A stretch of DNA of 64,000 nt from Paraglaciecola sp. MB-3u-78 (GTDB lineage: Bacteria; Pseudomonadota; Gammaproteobacteria; Enterobacterales; Alteromonadaceae), in assembly GCF_002835935.1 (NCBI RefSeq), contig NZ_PJCF01000086.1, positions 1 to 64,000 of the forward strand, given 5' to 3'. The notes beneath the pieces were generated by a model. The model was not told the DNA's origin. It did not search any database and worked only from the letters and a program-made list of their open reading frames with translations. A program made the translations under genes and the position numbers. Of the stretch, positions 44,476-52,579 are shown piece after piece (positions within the stretch are counted from its first letter, which is position 1; the number at the start of each line of letters is the position of its first letter).

Positions 44476-47184
44476 TTAGAATTCATGATATAAGTCAGCC
44501 CGTGATATTATAGTATCCAGTATATTAATGTCTTCGTCGGTTCCCTTTACATAATAGTGCGAAGTGCTTGGACTTTTAATAATAAGTAAATGTTTTCTTG
44601 GTCGAGTCAGTGCGGTGTATATTAGACGGCAATAATCCAGCCTTTCATCCATCTTCTGGCCCGCAAAACGCGGGTCAATAACTATACATGCATCACATTC
44701 CAGTCCTTTCGCTGCGTGCATAGTCATTACTTTCGTATTCTCATCAACATCGACTAGTTGGTCACTGATTGATTTTTTTTGAGCCTTGGTACGGACTAAT
44801 ATTAGAACGTCACTGGTGTTAAGAGTTTTTAGATATTGCCTGACATTTATCACTGCATCATCGATAGTATTAGCAATGGATAAATACGGTTTACAGCCAG
44901 CTTCAGGTTGAGTTGTTCGAAGTTCATGTGCAAATTTACCGGTATGCCGTCGAGCAAAGTTAGTCAGCCTAAGCAAATGGATACTTGCTCTGTGTTGCCG
45001 GCCTACTTTATATTCCTTAGCATATTCACAATCGCGAACTAGCTTGTCAATAAGCTCTGGACGGCCCCCACGGAATCGGTAAATTGCCTGAGAGGTATCT
45101 CCAACCATTGTCACTGATATATCACTTTCAAGGAGCCTCTTTATAATACGGATTTGCAATCGATTTGAATCCTGCATCTCATCTAACAGCATATGAGTGC
45201 AGCAAGATTTTAGTTTCGAAAGGAACTCGGCATCCTTTAGGTGTTTTTCCAACAGTATCAGTACGTCATCGAAATCCCATAACTTCATCTCACGCTTACG
45301 AAACTCATAGGCATTAATGACTTTGACCAACTGGTCAGTATGATCTGCTATATTCAGCGTTTCAGCCACTTGAGAAAGTGGTTTGACATCCCTGTTGGCA
45401 AGCACAATGGCCTGTTCAACAACTTTTTCTTTTAGACTAGAAAAACCAAGATCTTCGATTATTTTTCTAATAGTGTCCAGACGATAACTGCCGTCTTCGT
45501 CTTTGTCTTTGTCTCCGATAAATTGAAACTTTGCAAATAATGACGAGTGTTCGCGAAGACTATCACCGCACCACTTTGTAAAGGTAGAGATAGTCACGTT
45601 ATGATTGATTGAATGATCTAGTTCTTCAACAGCTCTTAGCTGAAGATCTTCGACAGCATCATTAGTGAATGCTAGACATACTAGCCACTCTTGCTTGCTA
45701 CTTTGTTGCTCTTGAAGAAATTTCATCCGTTCTAAAAGCAAGCTTGTTTTTCCAGTTCCTGCGCCGCCATATATGACTGTAAGCTTTGCCAGTGAATGCT
45801 TGGCTTTATCCCACGAACGGTATACGCCTGTGGCTATGGAAGGGCTCGGCGCATTTGAAATAAGTGGATTTTTCTCAATCTCGCCTAGCCATTCATTATT
45901 AAACGACTCAAGCTCACTACTGCTAAATGATTTGGGCTTTCTGATAGTATCAAGCAGCGATTGAGCCAACTCTTTCTTAGCATTATCAAACCATTGAGAA
46001 TTTAATGTTATAGACGTTTTCTTCTCCTTTCTAGATGTCTTAGTCAGCGGTTGGTAATGAGGTTTACCTGCATAACTACCAGTAATACTTTTATCCTTCA
46101 ATAGGCGCTTTAATTCCTTATCTGATAAAAATGGTAGTATTTTAGGGTTAAAAAAAGCTAACGGTTTAAAGCTGATATTAACGTCTGGTAGACTGCTAAT
46201 AGGTAGTGCTTTCTTATTCCCATCACGTCTAGGTCGATAGCGACGCTCAACACGACTCGTCACCGCCAGTTTTTCTACGAATGACTTTTTTTCCGCCAAT
46301 GGGCTGCCATGTCTTCTATGATGGAATTTTGCTTCTTTTAAAATCTTGTCGTAGAGAATAAAGAAGTTGCTTCGAATTCTGTCACCAAGATAGGTAGTTT
46401 CTGCTAGACAGTTTTCAGGTAAAGACTCTCCTGATGTAACTCGCTTATTTTTTTTATGGTTTGGATAAAGAAATAGCTGTGACAAGCCAGGCAGATTAAA
46501 GCCTATATCTACACGGCTAAAGGTTGCTTTGTTCATCAGTTGTTCAAATGGACGAGCACCAACGTTGGATTTGATGTGGCTGAAAAAGATTTGCAGTTCA
46601 AAGTCAGTAAATTTACTTGGAATAAGGTCGATTCTGAACTCGATACTACCGTTACCTTTTGAACCGTCAGATATGTAAAGTTGAATACGTTTATAAAGAT
46701 TCCCAAACAATGCTAATGAAAACCTATGAGTGTAAATAACGCCTGTTTCCTTGTCAGTGTTGACATTGACATGACCAACACCTGACTCACAAGAAACTTT
46801 AAGTACCTTCGCTTCAGCCTTGTTTCTTGCTTTTACGAGCCCACGTGCTGACAGCAACTTTTCAACGGCTGCGTTATTATTGCAATCAAAGTTTAGAGAT
46901 AGGTAATCCACATCCAGATCAAGATGTTTTTCTGGCTCCCTAAAATAGCACGCTAAAAGCGCTGATTGGTAAGCACAGATATCCTTATTACGAAGTAAAT
47001 GTATGAGTGCTTGCTGATTCTTTTTGTAGCTGAAATCATTAACATCTATCCGCGCCCGAATAGCCTGATTAAAATCATGATGGATCAGTGTATTATTTTC
47101 AGTTGAAAATCTGTTACTCCAATAGTAATTAACAATCTGTTCGAATGGCGTTTTGGCGCTTAAAGATGTCATGGTTATACTCAC
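44476..47184 (-). CDS. Rep_trans-like initiator fused to UvrD/Rep-type helicase
   Basis: The 902-aa protein has a C-terminal SF1 helicase (residues about 465-900): Walker A YGGAGTGKTSLL (472-483), LAFTNDAVEDL, Walker B LLDEMQDSNRLQ, GDTSQAIYRFRGG and VMTMHAAKGLECDACIVID, all UvrD/PcrA motifs in order. The N-terminal 350 residues resemble the Rep_trans rolling-circle initiator family: FSRVDIGFNLPG (222-233), TTYLGDRIRSNFFILYDK (263-280) and TSRVERRYRP (309-318). In pT181-type plasmids such an initiator recruits PcrA, so this would be a built-in version. The catalytic tyrosine was not pinned down. It faces the right end of the island and may drive its replication or transfer. The helicase is certain; the Rep assignment is moderate. 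Confidence 0.8.
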   Translation of the reverse strand: MSITMTSLSAKTPFEQIVNYYWSNRFSTENNTLIHHDFNQAIRARIDVNDFSYKKNQQALIHLLRNKDICAYQSALLACYFREPEKHLDLDVDYLSLNFDCNNNAAVEKLLSARGLVKARNKAEAKVLKVSCESGVGHVNVNTDKETGVIYTHRFSLALFGNLYKRIQLYISDGSKGNGSIEFRIDLIPSKFTDFELQIFFSHIKSNVGARPFEQLMNKATFSRVDIGFNLPGLSQLFLYPNHKKNKRVTSGESLPENCLAETTYLGDRIRSNFFILYDKILKEAKFHHRRHGSPLAEKKSFVEKLAVTSRVERRYRPRRDGNKKALPISSLPDVNISFKPLAFFNPKILPFLSDKELKRLLKDKSITGSYAGKPHYQPLTKTSRKEKKTSITLNSQWFDNAKKELAQSLLDTIRKPKSFSSSELESFNNEWLGEIEKNPLISNAPSPSIATGVYRSWDKAKHSLAKLTVIYGGAGTGKTSLLLERMKFLQEQQSSKQEWLVCLAFTNDAVEDLQLRAVEELDHSINHNVTISTFTKWCGDSLREHSSLFAKFQFIGDKDKDEDGSYRLDTIRKIIEDLGFSSLKEKVVEQAIVLANRDVKPLSQVAETLNIADHTDQLVKVINAYEFRKREMKLWDFDDVLILLEKHLKDAEFLSKLKSCCTHMLLDEMQDSNRLQIRIIKRLLESDISVTMVGDTSQAIYRFRGGRPELIDKLVRDCEYAKEYKVGRQHRASIHLLRLTNFARRHTGKFAHELRTTQPEAGCKPYLSIANTIDDAVINVRQYLKTLNTSDVLILVRTKAQKKSISDQLVDVDENTKVMTMHAAKGLECDACIVIDPRFAGQKMDERLDYCRLIYTALTRPRKHLLIIKSPSTSHYYVKGTDEDINILDTIISRADLYHEF

Positions 47185-47502
47185 AGATAGCTTATAACAG
47201 TAAAATCAGAAAATGGCACTTATCATGGGTTATAGTACTATTTTAAAGCCCTTAGAAAAGCAAGTTTGCGTGCGTAAAAGACCAATATCCTACCACACGT
47301 CACCAATCCTCAAATTCAAAGTGAGTCATGATATCAGCAGCGTTGCGCAATGCATAAAATCACCTAAATTAGTCCGGAGCATAATTGATAAGCTCATCGA
47401 CAAGCCTATTTTTTCACTTTGGTACGCCGAGTATTGATTTGAGTTTAGATAATTGCGCGTTGTCTGCGTCCATAAGCACGGCAATTTTTTGTTAGAAATA
47501 TT
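47185..47502. other. Gene-free stretch between Rep-UvrD and the right-end remnant
   Basis: About 320 bases. A 74-codon plus-strand frame beginning at 47213 has no RBS and unremarkable composition, so I do not call it. The region must contain the promoter of the minus-strand Rep-UvrD gene and could contain its nick site. No clear nick-type hairpin was recognised. Confidence 0.5.
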
Positions 47503-47754
47503 TTACTTAAATGCCTTATTTAATATTTTTGTTAATTTATAGAATTCAGAATAATCTTCTGTATTAGGCTGTGCATTATCTTTAAAATCAGCTAAATAAA
47601 GTGATTTTAGACGGTTTTTAGCGAACTTTTGCTCTTCTTTAGTTCCGTGTATACCTTGTTGAACCAACTCAGGATTACCTGTGTTTACACGGTTTTTGTA
47701 GAGGTCCGGAATTAGTCCTTCAATACTTCTAGACCCTGCTTTGTTAACACCCAC
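47503..47754 (-). pseudogene. C-terminal remnant, possibly of an ATPase/TOPRIM (OLD-like) protein
   Basis: Reading from 47754 the frame gives GSRSIEGLIPDLYKNRV, EEQKFAKNRLKSLYLADF and DYSEFYKLTKILNKAFK, then a stop. RSIEGLIPD followed by a charged helix resembles the tail of OLD/AbiL-type ATP-dependent nucleases. The 83-aa frame starts at an internal GTG with no RBS, so the body of the gene seems to have been lost near the island end. The family assignment is weak. Confidence 0.45.
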
Positions 47755-47842
47755 CAGTCAGATCTGATTTCGACTGCGGAAATGCCTGAGATCCTCAACT
47801 TAAGTGGCGCTCGTAACTACTGTGTCTTGAGGCTTTTTACGC

Positions 47843-47868
47843 ACAAAAAAACCGACATAAGCCGGCTT
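47843..47868 (-). terminator. Terminator of the complete tRNA-Leu
   Basis: On the minus strand AAGCCG...CGGTTT (one G-T pair) is followed by a run of seven Ts. It lies 20 bases past the CCA end and is a diverged relative of the terminators in the 187-bp repeats. Confidence 0.7.
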
Positions 47869-47887
47869 AATGTTTTCTTGCAAAGAA

Positions 47888-47972
47888 TGGTACCAGTGGG
47901 CGGACTCGAACCGCCACTCCCGAAGAAACCAGATTTTGAATCTAGCGTGTCTACCAATTCCACCACACTGGC
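47888..47972 (-). tRNA. tRNA-Leu (anticodon CAA), complete, island-borne
   Basis: The 85-base gene has encoded CCA. The acceptor GCCAGTG pairs with CACTGGT. The D-arm contains TGGTAGACAC. The anticodon stem CTAGA/TCTGG encloses the loop TTCAAAA, giving anticodon CAA for UUG codons. The long variable arm (TTTCTTCGGGAGT region) is typical of tRNA-Leu, and the T-arm has GGTTCGAGTCC. It sits inside the island's right junction, downstream of the split host 5' half and the native promoter, so it probably replaces the interrupted host gene by co-transcription and RNase P processing. Confidence 0.95.
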
Positions 47973-48003
47973 ATCGTTTACTCAACTTACTTAAGTTAAA
48001 AAA

Positions 48004-48020
48004 CTTTGCAAATCTTTGCA
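48004..48020 (+). promoter_or_regulatory. Right arm-type integrase site (candidate)
   Basis: CTTTGCAAATCTTTGCA is the counterpart of the left arm at 16842-16859, differing by one base in spacer length. It lies between the complete tRNA-Leu and the right junction, so it is outside the island if one assumes the classical boundary at 47886 but inside it if the boundary is 48099. Confidence 0.5.
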
Positions 48021-48099
48021 AGCATTTTTTTACTTGTTATAGTCAAAAGGTACTTACCTTTCAATGACTTACCAGTTAGCTTCCACTAGGCACACTGTG

Positions 48100-48138
48100 T
48101 TTTGAATCTAGCGTGTCTACCAATTCCACCACACTGGC
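48100..48138 (-). other. Right junction of island: 5' half of the host tRNA-Leu
   Basis: From TTTTGAA (48100-48106) to the acceptor end GGC (48138) the sequence equals the 5' half of the complete tRNA-Leu at 47934-47972. The break point is the same seven bases as at 16779-16785. A consensus promoter lies 48 bases upstream, marking this as the original host locus. Confidence 0.88.
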
Positions 48139-48185
48139 TTCGCAAATACTTGAAGGTTGCTTCAGCCAATCTCCAAGAGGCAGGC

Positions 48186-48213
48186 ATTATAGCCATAGAG
48201 GCTTTGCTTGCAA
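48186..48213 (-). promoter_or_regulatory. Native tRNA-Leu promoter
   Basis: On the minus strand TTGCAA (48213-48208), a 16-base spacer and a perfect TATAAT (48191-48186) are followed by a GC-rich discriminator (GCCTGCC), as in stringently controlled stable-RNA promoters. It now transcribes the split 5' half first and the complete island-borne tRNA-Leu next. Confidence 0.8.
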
Positions 48214-48405
48214 GTTTTTTGTGAATTATCCCGATAGTCTGCCGACTTTTTAATCAACAGACTATAAGGCTTATCCATATTGCACCTAAATCAGAAATTC
48301 GCTCAACTACAGCATTTATGTTTTTTTGGCATGATTGAATTGAATATGAGCCATTAATAACGGGGGAGGGGAGAAAATAAAGTACCGACCGTTTTTAGTT
48401 CCTTG

Positions 48406-48443
48406 CCTGATTTTCAAATAATCGGTATTATTTGAAAATCAGG
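48406..48443. terminator. Perfect 16-bp inverted repeat
   Basis: CCTGATTTTCAAATAA (48406-48421) and its exact inverse (48428-48443) are separated by TCGGTA. It sits between the tRNA promoter and the PAS remnant, and may be a bidirectional terminator or an operator. The rest of 48214-48598 holds no gene. Confidence 0.55.
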
Positions 48444-48598
48444 TTATTCATAGCATTAAACTTAAACTGTTTTTTTGTTGTGTGTTGATAAAAAAATTAG
48501 CAAACAACTTAGCAGCCAGATTTGCAAATATTAAAGGAATTAAGTCATGGGTAAGCGCTAGTTCAAGATGTTAAATGAGCAGTTGAAAGGTAAATATT

Positions 48599-49070
48599 TT
48601 GGCAAATACAAACGAAGTAACGTTACATGACTTTGAGAAAATATTTAACATATCCACATACATGCAGTGCATAGTAGGAACAGACGGCTACTTCAAGACA
48701 ATCAATCCTGCGTTTTCCCAGAATCTGGGTTTCAATTATGAAACCCTTCTCAATCAGCCTTTTCTCAATTTTGAGCATCCCGATGATGTTGAGTTGACAC
48801 AACTAGAAATCGCAAAAATAGAGCAAGGTATTGTTTTTTATTGATTATAAATTGCCAAACATGACAGGCAGCGACGTCGCTTTTGCGATAGATTCATCTA
48901 TTGAAAAAATACTGGTAACCTGTGAACTATCGGTAAATTGTAATTATAATTTTAAAAAAATCATTTCAAAACCTTACAAGTTTGATCTTATAGCAAAACT
49001 GATAGATGAACATCTGACCCAACTACCCCTTAAGCATGCAAGCAAGCAATTAAAAGATCCAAGGGTTTGA
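48599..49070 (+). pseudogene. Scar of a PAS/REC hybrid sensor kinase
   Basis: The first frame (81 aa, TTG start at 48599) is a PAS domain start: CIVGTDGYFKTINPAFSQNL then FEHPDDVELTQ. It breaks at about 48840. A second frame (48831-49070) is the end of a receiver domain: FFIDYKLPNMTGSDVA (phosphoacceptor Asp region) and FKKIISKPYKFDLIAKLIDE. The HisKA and HATPase parts between are missing. A large internal deletion of a hybrid kinase is the simplest explanation. Confidence 0.75.
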
Positions 49071-49177
49071 TTCCACTAACTGGCCATTTTGATTTTACAC
49101 ACTCAGCCATTAATATCGACTGGGTGTGCAAAGGATTAACAGTCCGTTGCAGTTGCACATAAATTAAAGAAGAAAGC

Positions 49178-50086
49178 ATGAAAACCCTAATAATCCTTAT
49201 TGTGATATTTTGTTCATTTACGGGGGCAGCAAAAGATAATGCAATACCACTGCTCTCGATATCGGGTGCTAACTGGTCTAGTGATGAAATCACCTTTATT
49301 AAGGCATTACATAAAAAAGGCAGTTTAAAAATAGCCACAAGAATTAGCCCCCCCATTTATCAACGGCATAAAGATGATTCGATAACTGGCTTTCATTACA
49401 ACGTATTAAAAGCGTTTACTGACCTGACAAAAATAAATATCGAAATAGAGGTCGTTACTTGGGAACATTATTTTTATCGAAAAGGCAAAGACCTTAGAAA
49501 AGCTCAGTACGACCCAAGTTACTCTTATATTCCCTCTCTGATTGGAAATGTAGACATTTACCTTGATACTATCACTGCATTACCTTGGCGTGAAAAAATG
49601 TTTGATATCATCCAATATATCCCCTCACGACAGATGATTATCTCCAGAAAGAACAACATACCGAATAATGTATCTGATTTAGACAACAAGTATTTTGCCA
49701 TGATGAAACATACGTCAATGGAAAATAATCTTGAACTACTGGTCAAAAACAATAATATCAATATCATCTACAAATATTTCGATAACTTTGATGATATGGA
49801 TAAGATGGTGTCCGAGGGTGAGGTGGACTTTACTGTTTATGATAGTGATCGGGCATTTTTTACTGTAAAAAAACGCGATAACCTGACCATAGTATGGCCT
49901 ATCAGCGATATTCAAATGATGGGTTGGGGCATAAACAAAAACAATCAGTTACTTAAAGGTATTTTAGAAAAGTATCTCAAATATGCTCAAGAAACAGGGT
50001 TGCTGGACAAATACTGGAAAATTTATTACGGCGTAACCTTTGTGGAATATCTTAATATATTAAACTTGGGAGTAACAAAACATTAA
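49178..50086 (+). CDS. Periplasmic solute-binding protein, family 3-like
   Basis: The 302-aa protein begins with a signal peptide (KTLIILIVIFCSFTGAA, cleavage about residue 18). The rest is a PBP2-type fold: LKIATRISPPIYQ, ITGFHYNVLKAFTDLTKI, DIYLDTITALPWREKMFDI, EGEVDFTVYDSDRAFF and LDKYWKIYYG. Such proteins bind amino acids or similar ligands for transport or sensing. No permease or ATPase follows. A hybrid histidine kinase overlaps its stop, so it is more likely a ligand sensor for that kinase. Confidence 0.82.
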   Translation: MKTLIILIVIFCSFTGAAKDNAIPLLSISGANWSSDEITFIKALHKKGSLKIATRISPPIYQRHKDDSITGFHYNVLKAFTDLTKINIEIEVVTWEHYFYRKGKDLRKAQYDPSYSYIPSLIGNVDIYLDTITALPWREKMFDIIQYIPSRQMIISRKNNIPNNVSDLDNKYFAMMKHTSMENNLELLVKNNNINIIYKYFDNFDDMDKMVSEGEVDFTVYDSDRAFFTVKKRDNLTIVWPISDIQMMGWGINKNNQLLKGILEKYLKYAQETGLLDKYWKIYYGVTFVEYLNILNLGVTKH

Positions 50087-52433
50087 ATTAAAAAACAAAT
50101 TACTGGCTTTCATTATCCCTTCAATTGTTATTCCAGTAGTAGTCATTATTTCCTTAAATTTTTTTATAGCCCATGACAGAATAATGGCATTGCAATATAA
50201 AATGTTAGTAAACAATGTCAGTAATATCCTTGTAGCGAGTCAGGCTGACTATAAAACCATCAGTGCATTAAATATGACAGATGTGGTGTTTTATCGTGAG
50301 GCCACTCAGAAAGGTATTTTCCTTAATATTGTCAAAAATCTGGCTCCAGGCACATCCATTGCAATTTTTGATACTCAATCTAATGATGTCATTTATTCTT
50401 ATCCAGAGGATGCTAATAAATTTCTCCTTAGTAAAAATCACTTGCAGTCTATGGTCATGGATAAAAGTGGGCAAGGTGAATTTAATGGTATTACAGTGTC
50501 AAACAAAAAAAGCACAACTATCGCCGCATTTGACATCGAACCTAACTGGAACTGGCTGATTATCAGTTATGTTGATAAAGACCGTTTAGTCACCATTGTC
50601 TATGACTCAATCGCCATATCGTCATTGCTAGCGGCAATATTTCTGATAATAATATTTATTGTTGTTTTTAGAATATCTAGGGGCATCACTAGGTCAGTTG
50701 AAGCACTAGAATTCGGCGCTCAGCAACTTTCTGCCAATAACCTAGATGTGGAACTTGTTATAAAAGGAAATAATGAATTTAGCCGCCTTGCAAGTAGTTT
50801 CAACCAAATGGCTCGGGAAATAAAACTCACTCAAAACCAACTAAAACATGCTGTTTTAGAAAGCCAACAAACCAACTCATCGTTGTTGGACAGTCGCCAG
50901 CAGTATCAGGATTTAGTTGAAAACACCCTAGACCTGATTACCAAAGTTGATGCTGATGGTCGGATTTTATTTGTGAACCATATGGCCAACAAAATCTATG
51001 GTTTATGCCCTGAGGATTGTATTGGTCGACAATTCTCTGATTTTATTCACCCTGACGATAAAGAACAAACCAGACAAGAATTTGCTCTTTGGTTAAAGGA
51101 CAACAATAACGCCTTCACCCATGAAAATCGTCAAGTAAGTGCTACCGGGGAGGTATTTCATATGTCATGGTTATCGAATCGCCATGATAGTAAAAATGGC
51201 AAAGGAATGATATTCACAAGCACAGCCAGAGATAACACAGAACAAAAGCTCATTTTTGCTGAACGCAAAAAACTCGAAAAACAACTGTTTCAAAGCCAAA
51301 AAATGGAAGCAGTTGGTCAGCTTGCTGGCGGCATGGCCCATGATATTAATAATATGTTGGTCGTGATACTAGGTAATGCCGAATTATCCTTGTTAAAGAC
51401 AGACCGCGCAGAGTCAATTGTGTCGAATATGCAAAGTATTATTCAGGCCTGTACACATTCATCTGAGCTTATTCGGCAACTACTCACCTTTGCCCGTAAA
51501 CAGGAAATCACTCCTGAAATAATAAACCTAAATGAATCAGTAATGGCAATGTTGGCTATGTTGAAACGGCTTATTGGCGAAAATATACATCTTAGCGTTG
51601 AGAAAGAAACAAGTATTTGGCCTGTTAAAGTGGACCCTACTCAGGTCGATCAAATTATTGTGAATTTGTGTGTTAATTCCCGGGATGCAATTGCAAACAT
51701 TGGCTCAATAACAATTAATATTACGAACTTGAGCGTTGACGAAAATACTAAAATTGGTCTAGATTCGATTCCAGCGTTTGTTCTTCCAAAAGGGGATTAC
51801 GTTCAAATTTCCGTTGCCGACGATGGTTGTGGTATGAGTGAGTCGCTGTTGGAACATATATTTGAACCCTTTTATACGACCAAGGAACTTGGCAAGGGAA
51901 CAGGATTGGGCCTATCCACAGTGTTTGGGGCAATTAAGCAGAACAAGGGATTTGTTGAGGTGTTAAGTCAGCCAAGACAAGGCACAACCGTTAATATTTA
52001 TTTCCCTAGGGAACATGAATCAGTGCGGATAGCAAAACCTGCTGTGGTAAAAGCATCCCATAGAGGCACTGAAACGGTGCTAATAGTTGAAGATGAACAA
52101 GCTTTATTAGAAATTGAAACCATTATGCTCGAGCAGAAAGGGTACAAGGTATTAGCAGCCTCTACCGTCGCTATTGCCGAATCCCTGACTAAAGAGCATG
52201 CTGGCCAGATTGACCTACTACTTACCGATGTGATCATGCCAAATATGAACGGTAAAGACCTTGCTATTAAGTTATTAACTATTAGTCCCAATATGAAAGT
52301 GCTTTTTATGTCAGGTTATTCAGCAGATATTATTTCAACCAAAGGCGTGCTGCAAAATGACGTCCCATTTCTACAAAAACCCTTTTCGATGGAAGCATTA
52401 ACCTCCAAAGTGAATGAAATATTAGATAATTAA
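50082..52433 (+). CDS. Membrane hybrid histidine kinase, apparent ATT start
   Basis: The 783-aa protein has TM1 (about residues 6-28: LLAFIIPSIVIPVVVIISLN), a periplasmic sensor, TM2 (about 180-205: SSLLAAIFLIIIFIVVF), HAMP, PAS (DLVENTLDLITKVDADGRI), HisKA with GGMAHDINNML (phosphorylated His), HATPase with NLCVNSRDAI, DDGCGMS and GKGTGLGL, and REC with LLLTDVIMPNM. The first ATG (50184) would delete TM1. The frame stays open to an ATT at 50082 with GGGAG nine bases upstream, overlapping the previous stop. No ATG, GTG or TTG occurs between the upstream in-frame stop and this TM region, so ATT is the likely start. It probably responds to the adjacent binding protein. Confidence 0.85.
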   Translation: MKLKNKLLAFIIPSIVIPVVVIISLNFFIAHDRIMALQYKMLVNNVSNILVASQADYKTISALNMTDVVFYREATQKGIFLNIVKNLAPGTSIAIFDTQSNDVIYSYPEDANKFLLSKNHLQSMVMDKSGQGEFNGITVSNKKSTTIAAFDIEPNWNWLIISYVDKDRLVTIVYDSIAISSLLAAIFLIIIFIVVFRISRGITRSVEALEFGAQQLSANNLDVELVIKGNNEFSRLASSFNQMAREIKLTQNQLKHAVLESQQTNSSLLDSRQQYQDLVENTLDLITKVDADGRILFVNHMANKIYGLCPEDCIGRQFSDFIHPDDKEQTRQEFALWLKDNNNAFTHENRQVSATGEVFHMSWLSNRHDSKNGKGMIFTSTARDNTEQKLIFAERKKLEKQLFQSQKMEAVGQLAGGMAHDINNMLVVILGNAELSLLKTDRAESIVSNMQSIIQACTHSSELIRQLLTFARKQEITPEIINLNESVMAMLAMLKRLIGENIHLSVEKETSIWPVKVDPTQVDQIIVNLCVNSRDAIANIGSITINITNLSVDENTKIGLDSIPAFVLPKGDYVQISVADDGCGMSESLLEHIFEPFYTTKELGKGTGLGLSTVFGAIKQNKGFVEVLSQPRQGTTVNIYFPREHESVRIAKPAVVKASHRGTETVLIVEDEQALLEIETIMLEQKGYKVLAASTVAIAESLTKEHAGQIDLLLTDVIMPNMNGKDLAIKLLTISPNMKVLFMSGYSADIISTKGVLQNDVPFLQKPFSMEALTSKVNEILDN

Positions 52434-52579
52434 GACTAACTTAGGGTTAGATATTTCGATTGATATGGGAGAGCACAAATTTAAGCGTTAGTCCCCCAGC
52501 AACTCAATGCATCTATGGTGTAATATCGACCATTTCGCCTAATACCCTATTTAAGTAGTGTCATTAACAAGGAGCACTT

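Larger units (their letters stand above)
16786..48099. mobile_element. Integrated genomic island in tRNA-Leu(CAA), about 31.3 kb
   Basis: The host tRNA gene is split at its anticodon loop: 3' half ending at 16785, 5' half beginning at 48100, sharing only the 7-bp TTTTGAA. A tyrosine integrase gene lies 215 bases inside the left end. Arm-like direct repeats CTTTGCAA(T/A)... occur about 56 bases inside the left and 78 bases inside the right junction. A complete tRNA-Leu at 47888-47972 lies inside the right end, between the split 5' half and the rest of the island, and would replace the destroyed gene. Cargo includes defence genes, a second recombinase with AAA ATPase, DUF3987 and a Rep-UvrD fusion. 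No conjugation genes were found. Confidence 0.85.

Noticed and set aside
47213-47437. 74-aa gene upstream of Rep-UvrD
   Set aside because: No RBS, no recognisable motif and unremarkable composition; it lies in the presumed promoter region.
16731-47940. Classical tRNA island ending at 47886 with only the 3' half restored
   Set aside because: It leaves unexplained the extra 5' half at 48100-48138, its break at the same TTTTGAA, the native promoter in front of it and the arm repeat at 48004.
49178-50086. ABC transporter operon
   Set aside because: No permease or ATP-binding gene follows the solute-binding protein; the overlapping gene is a sensor kinase.
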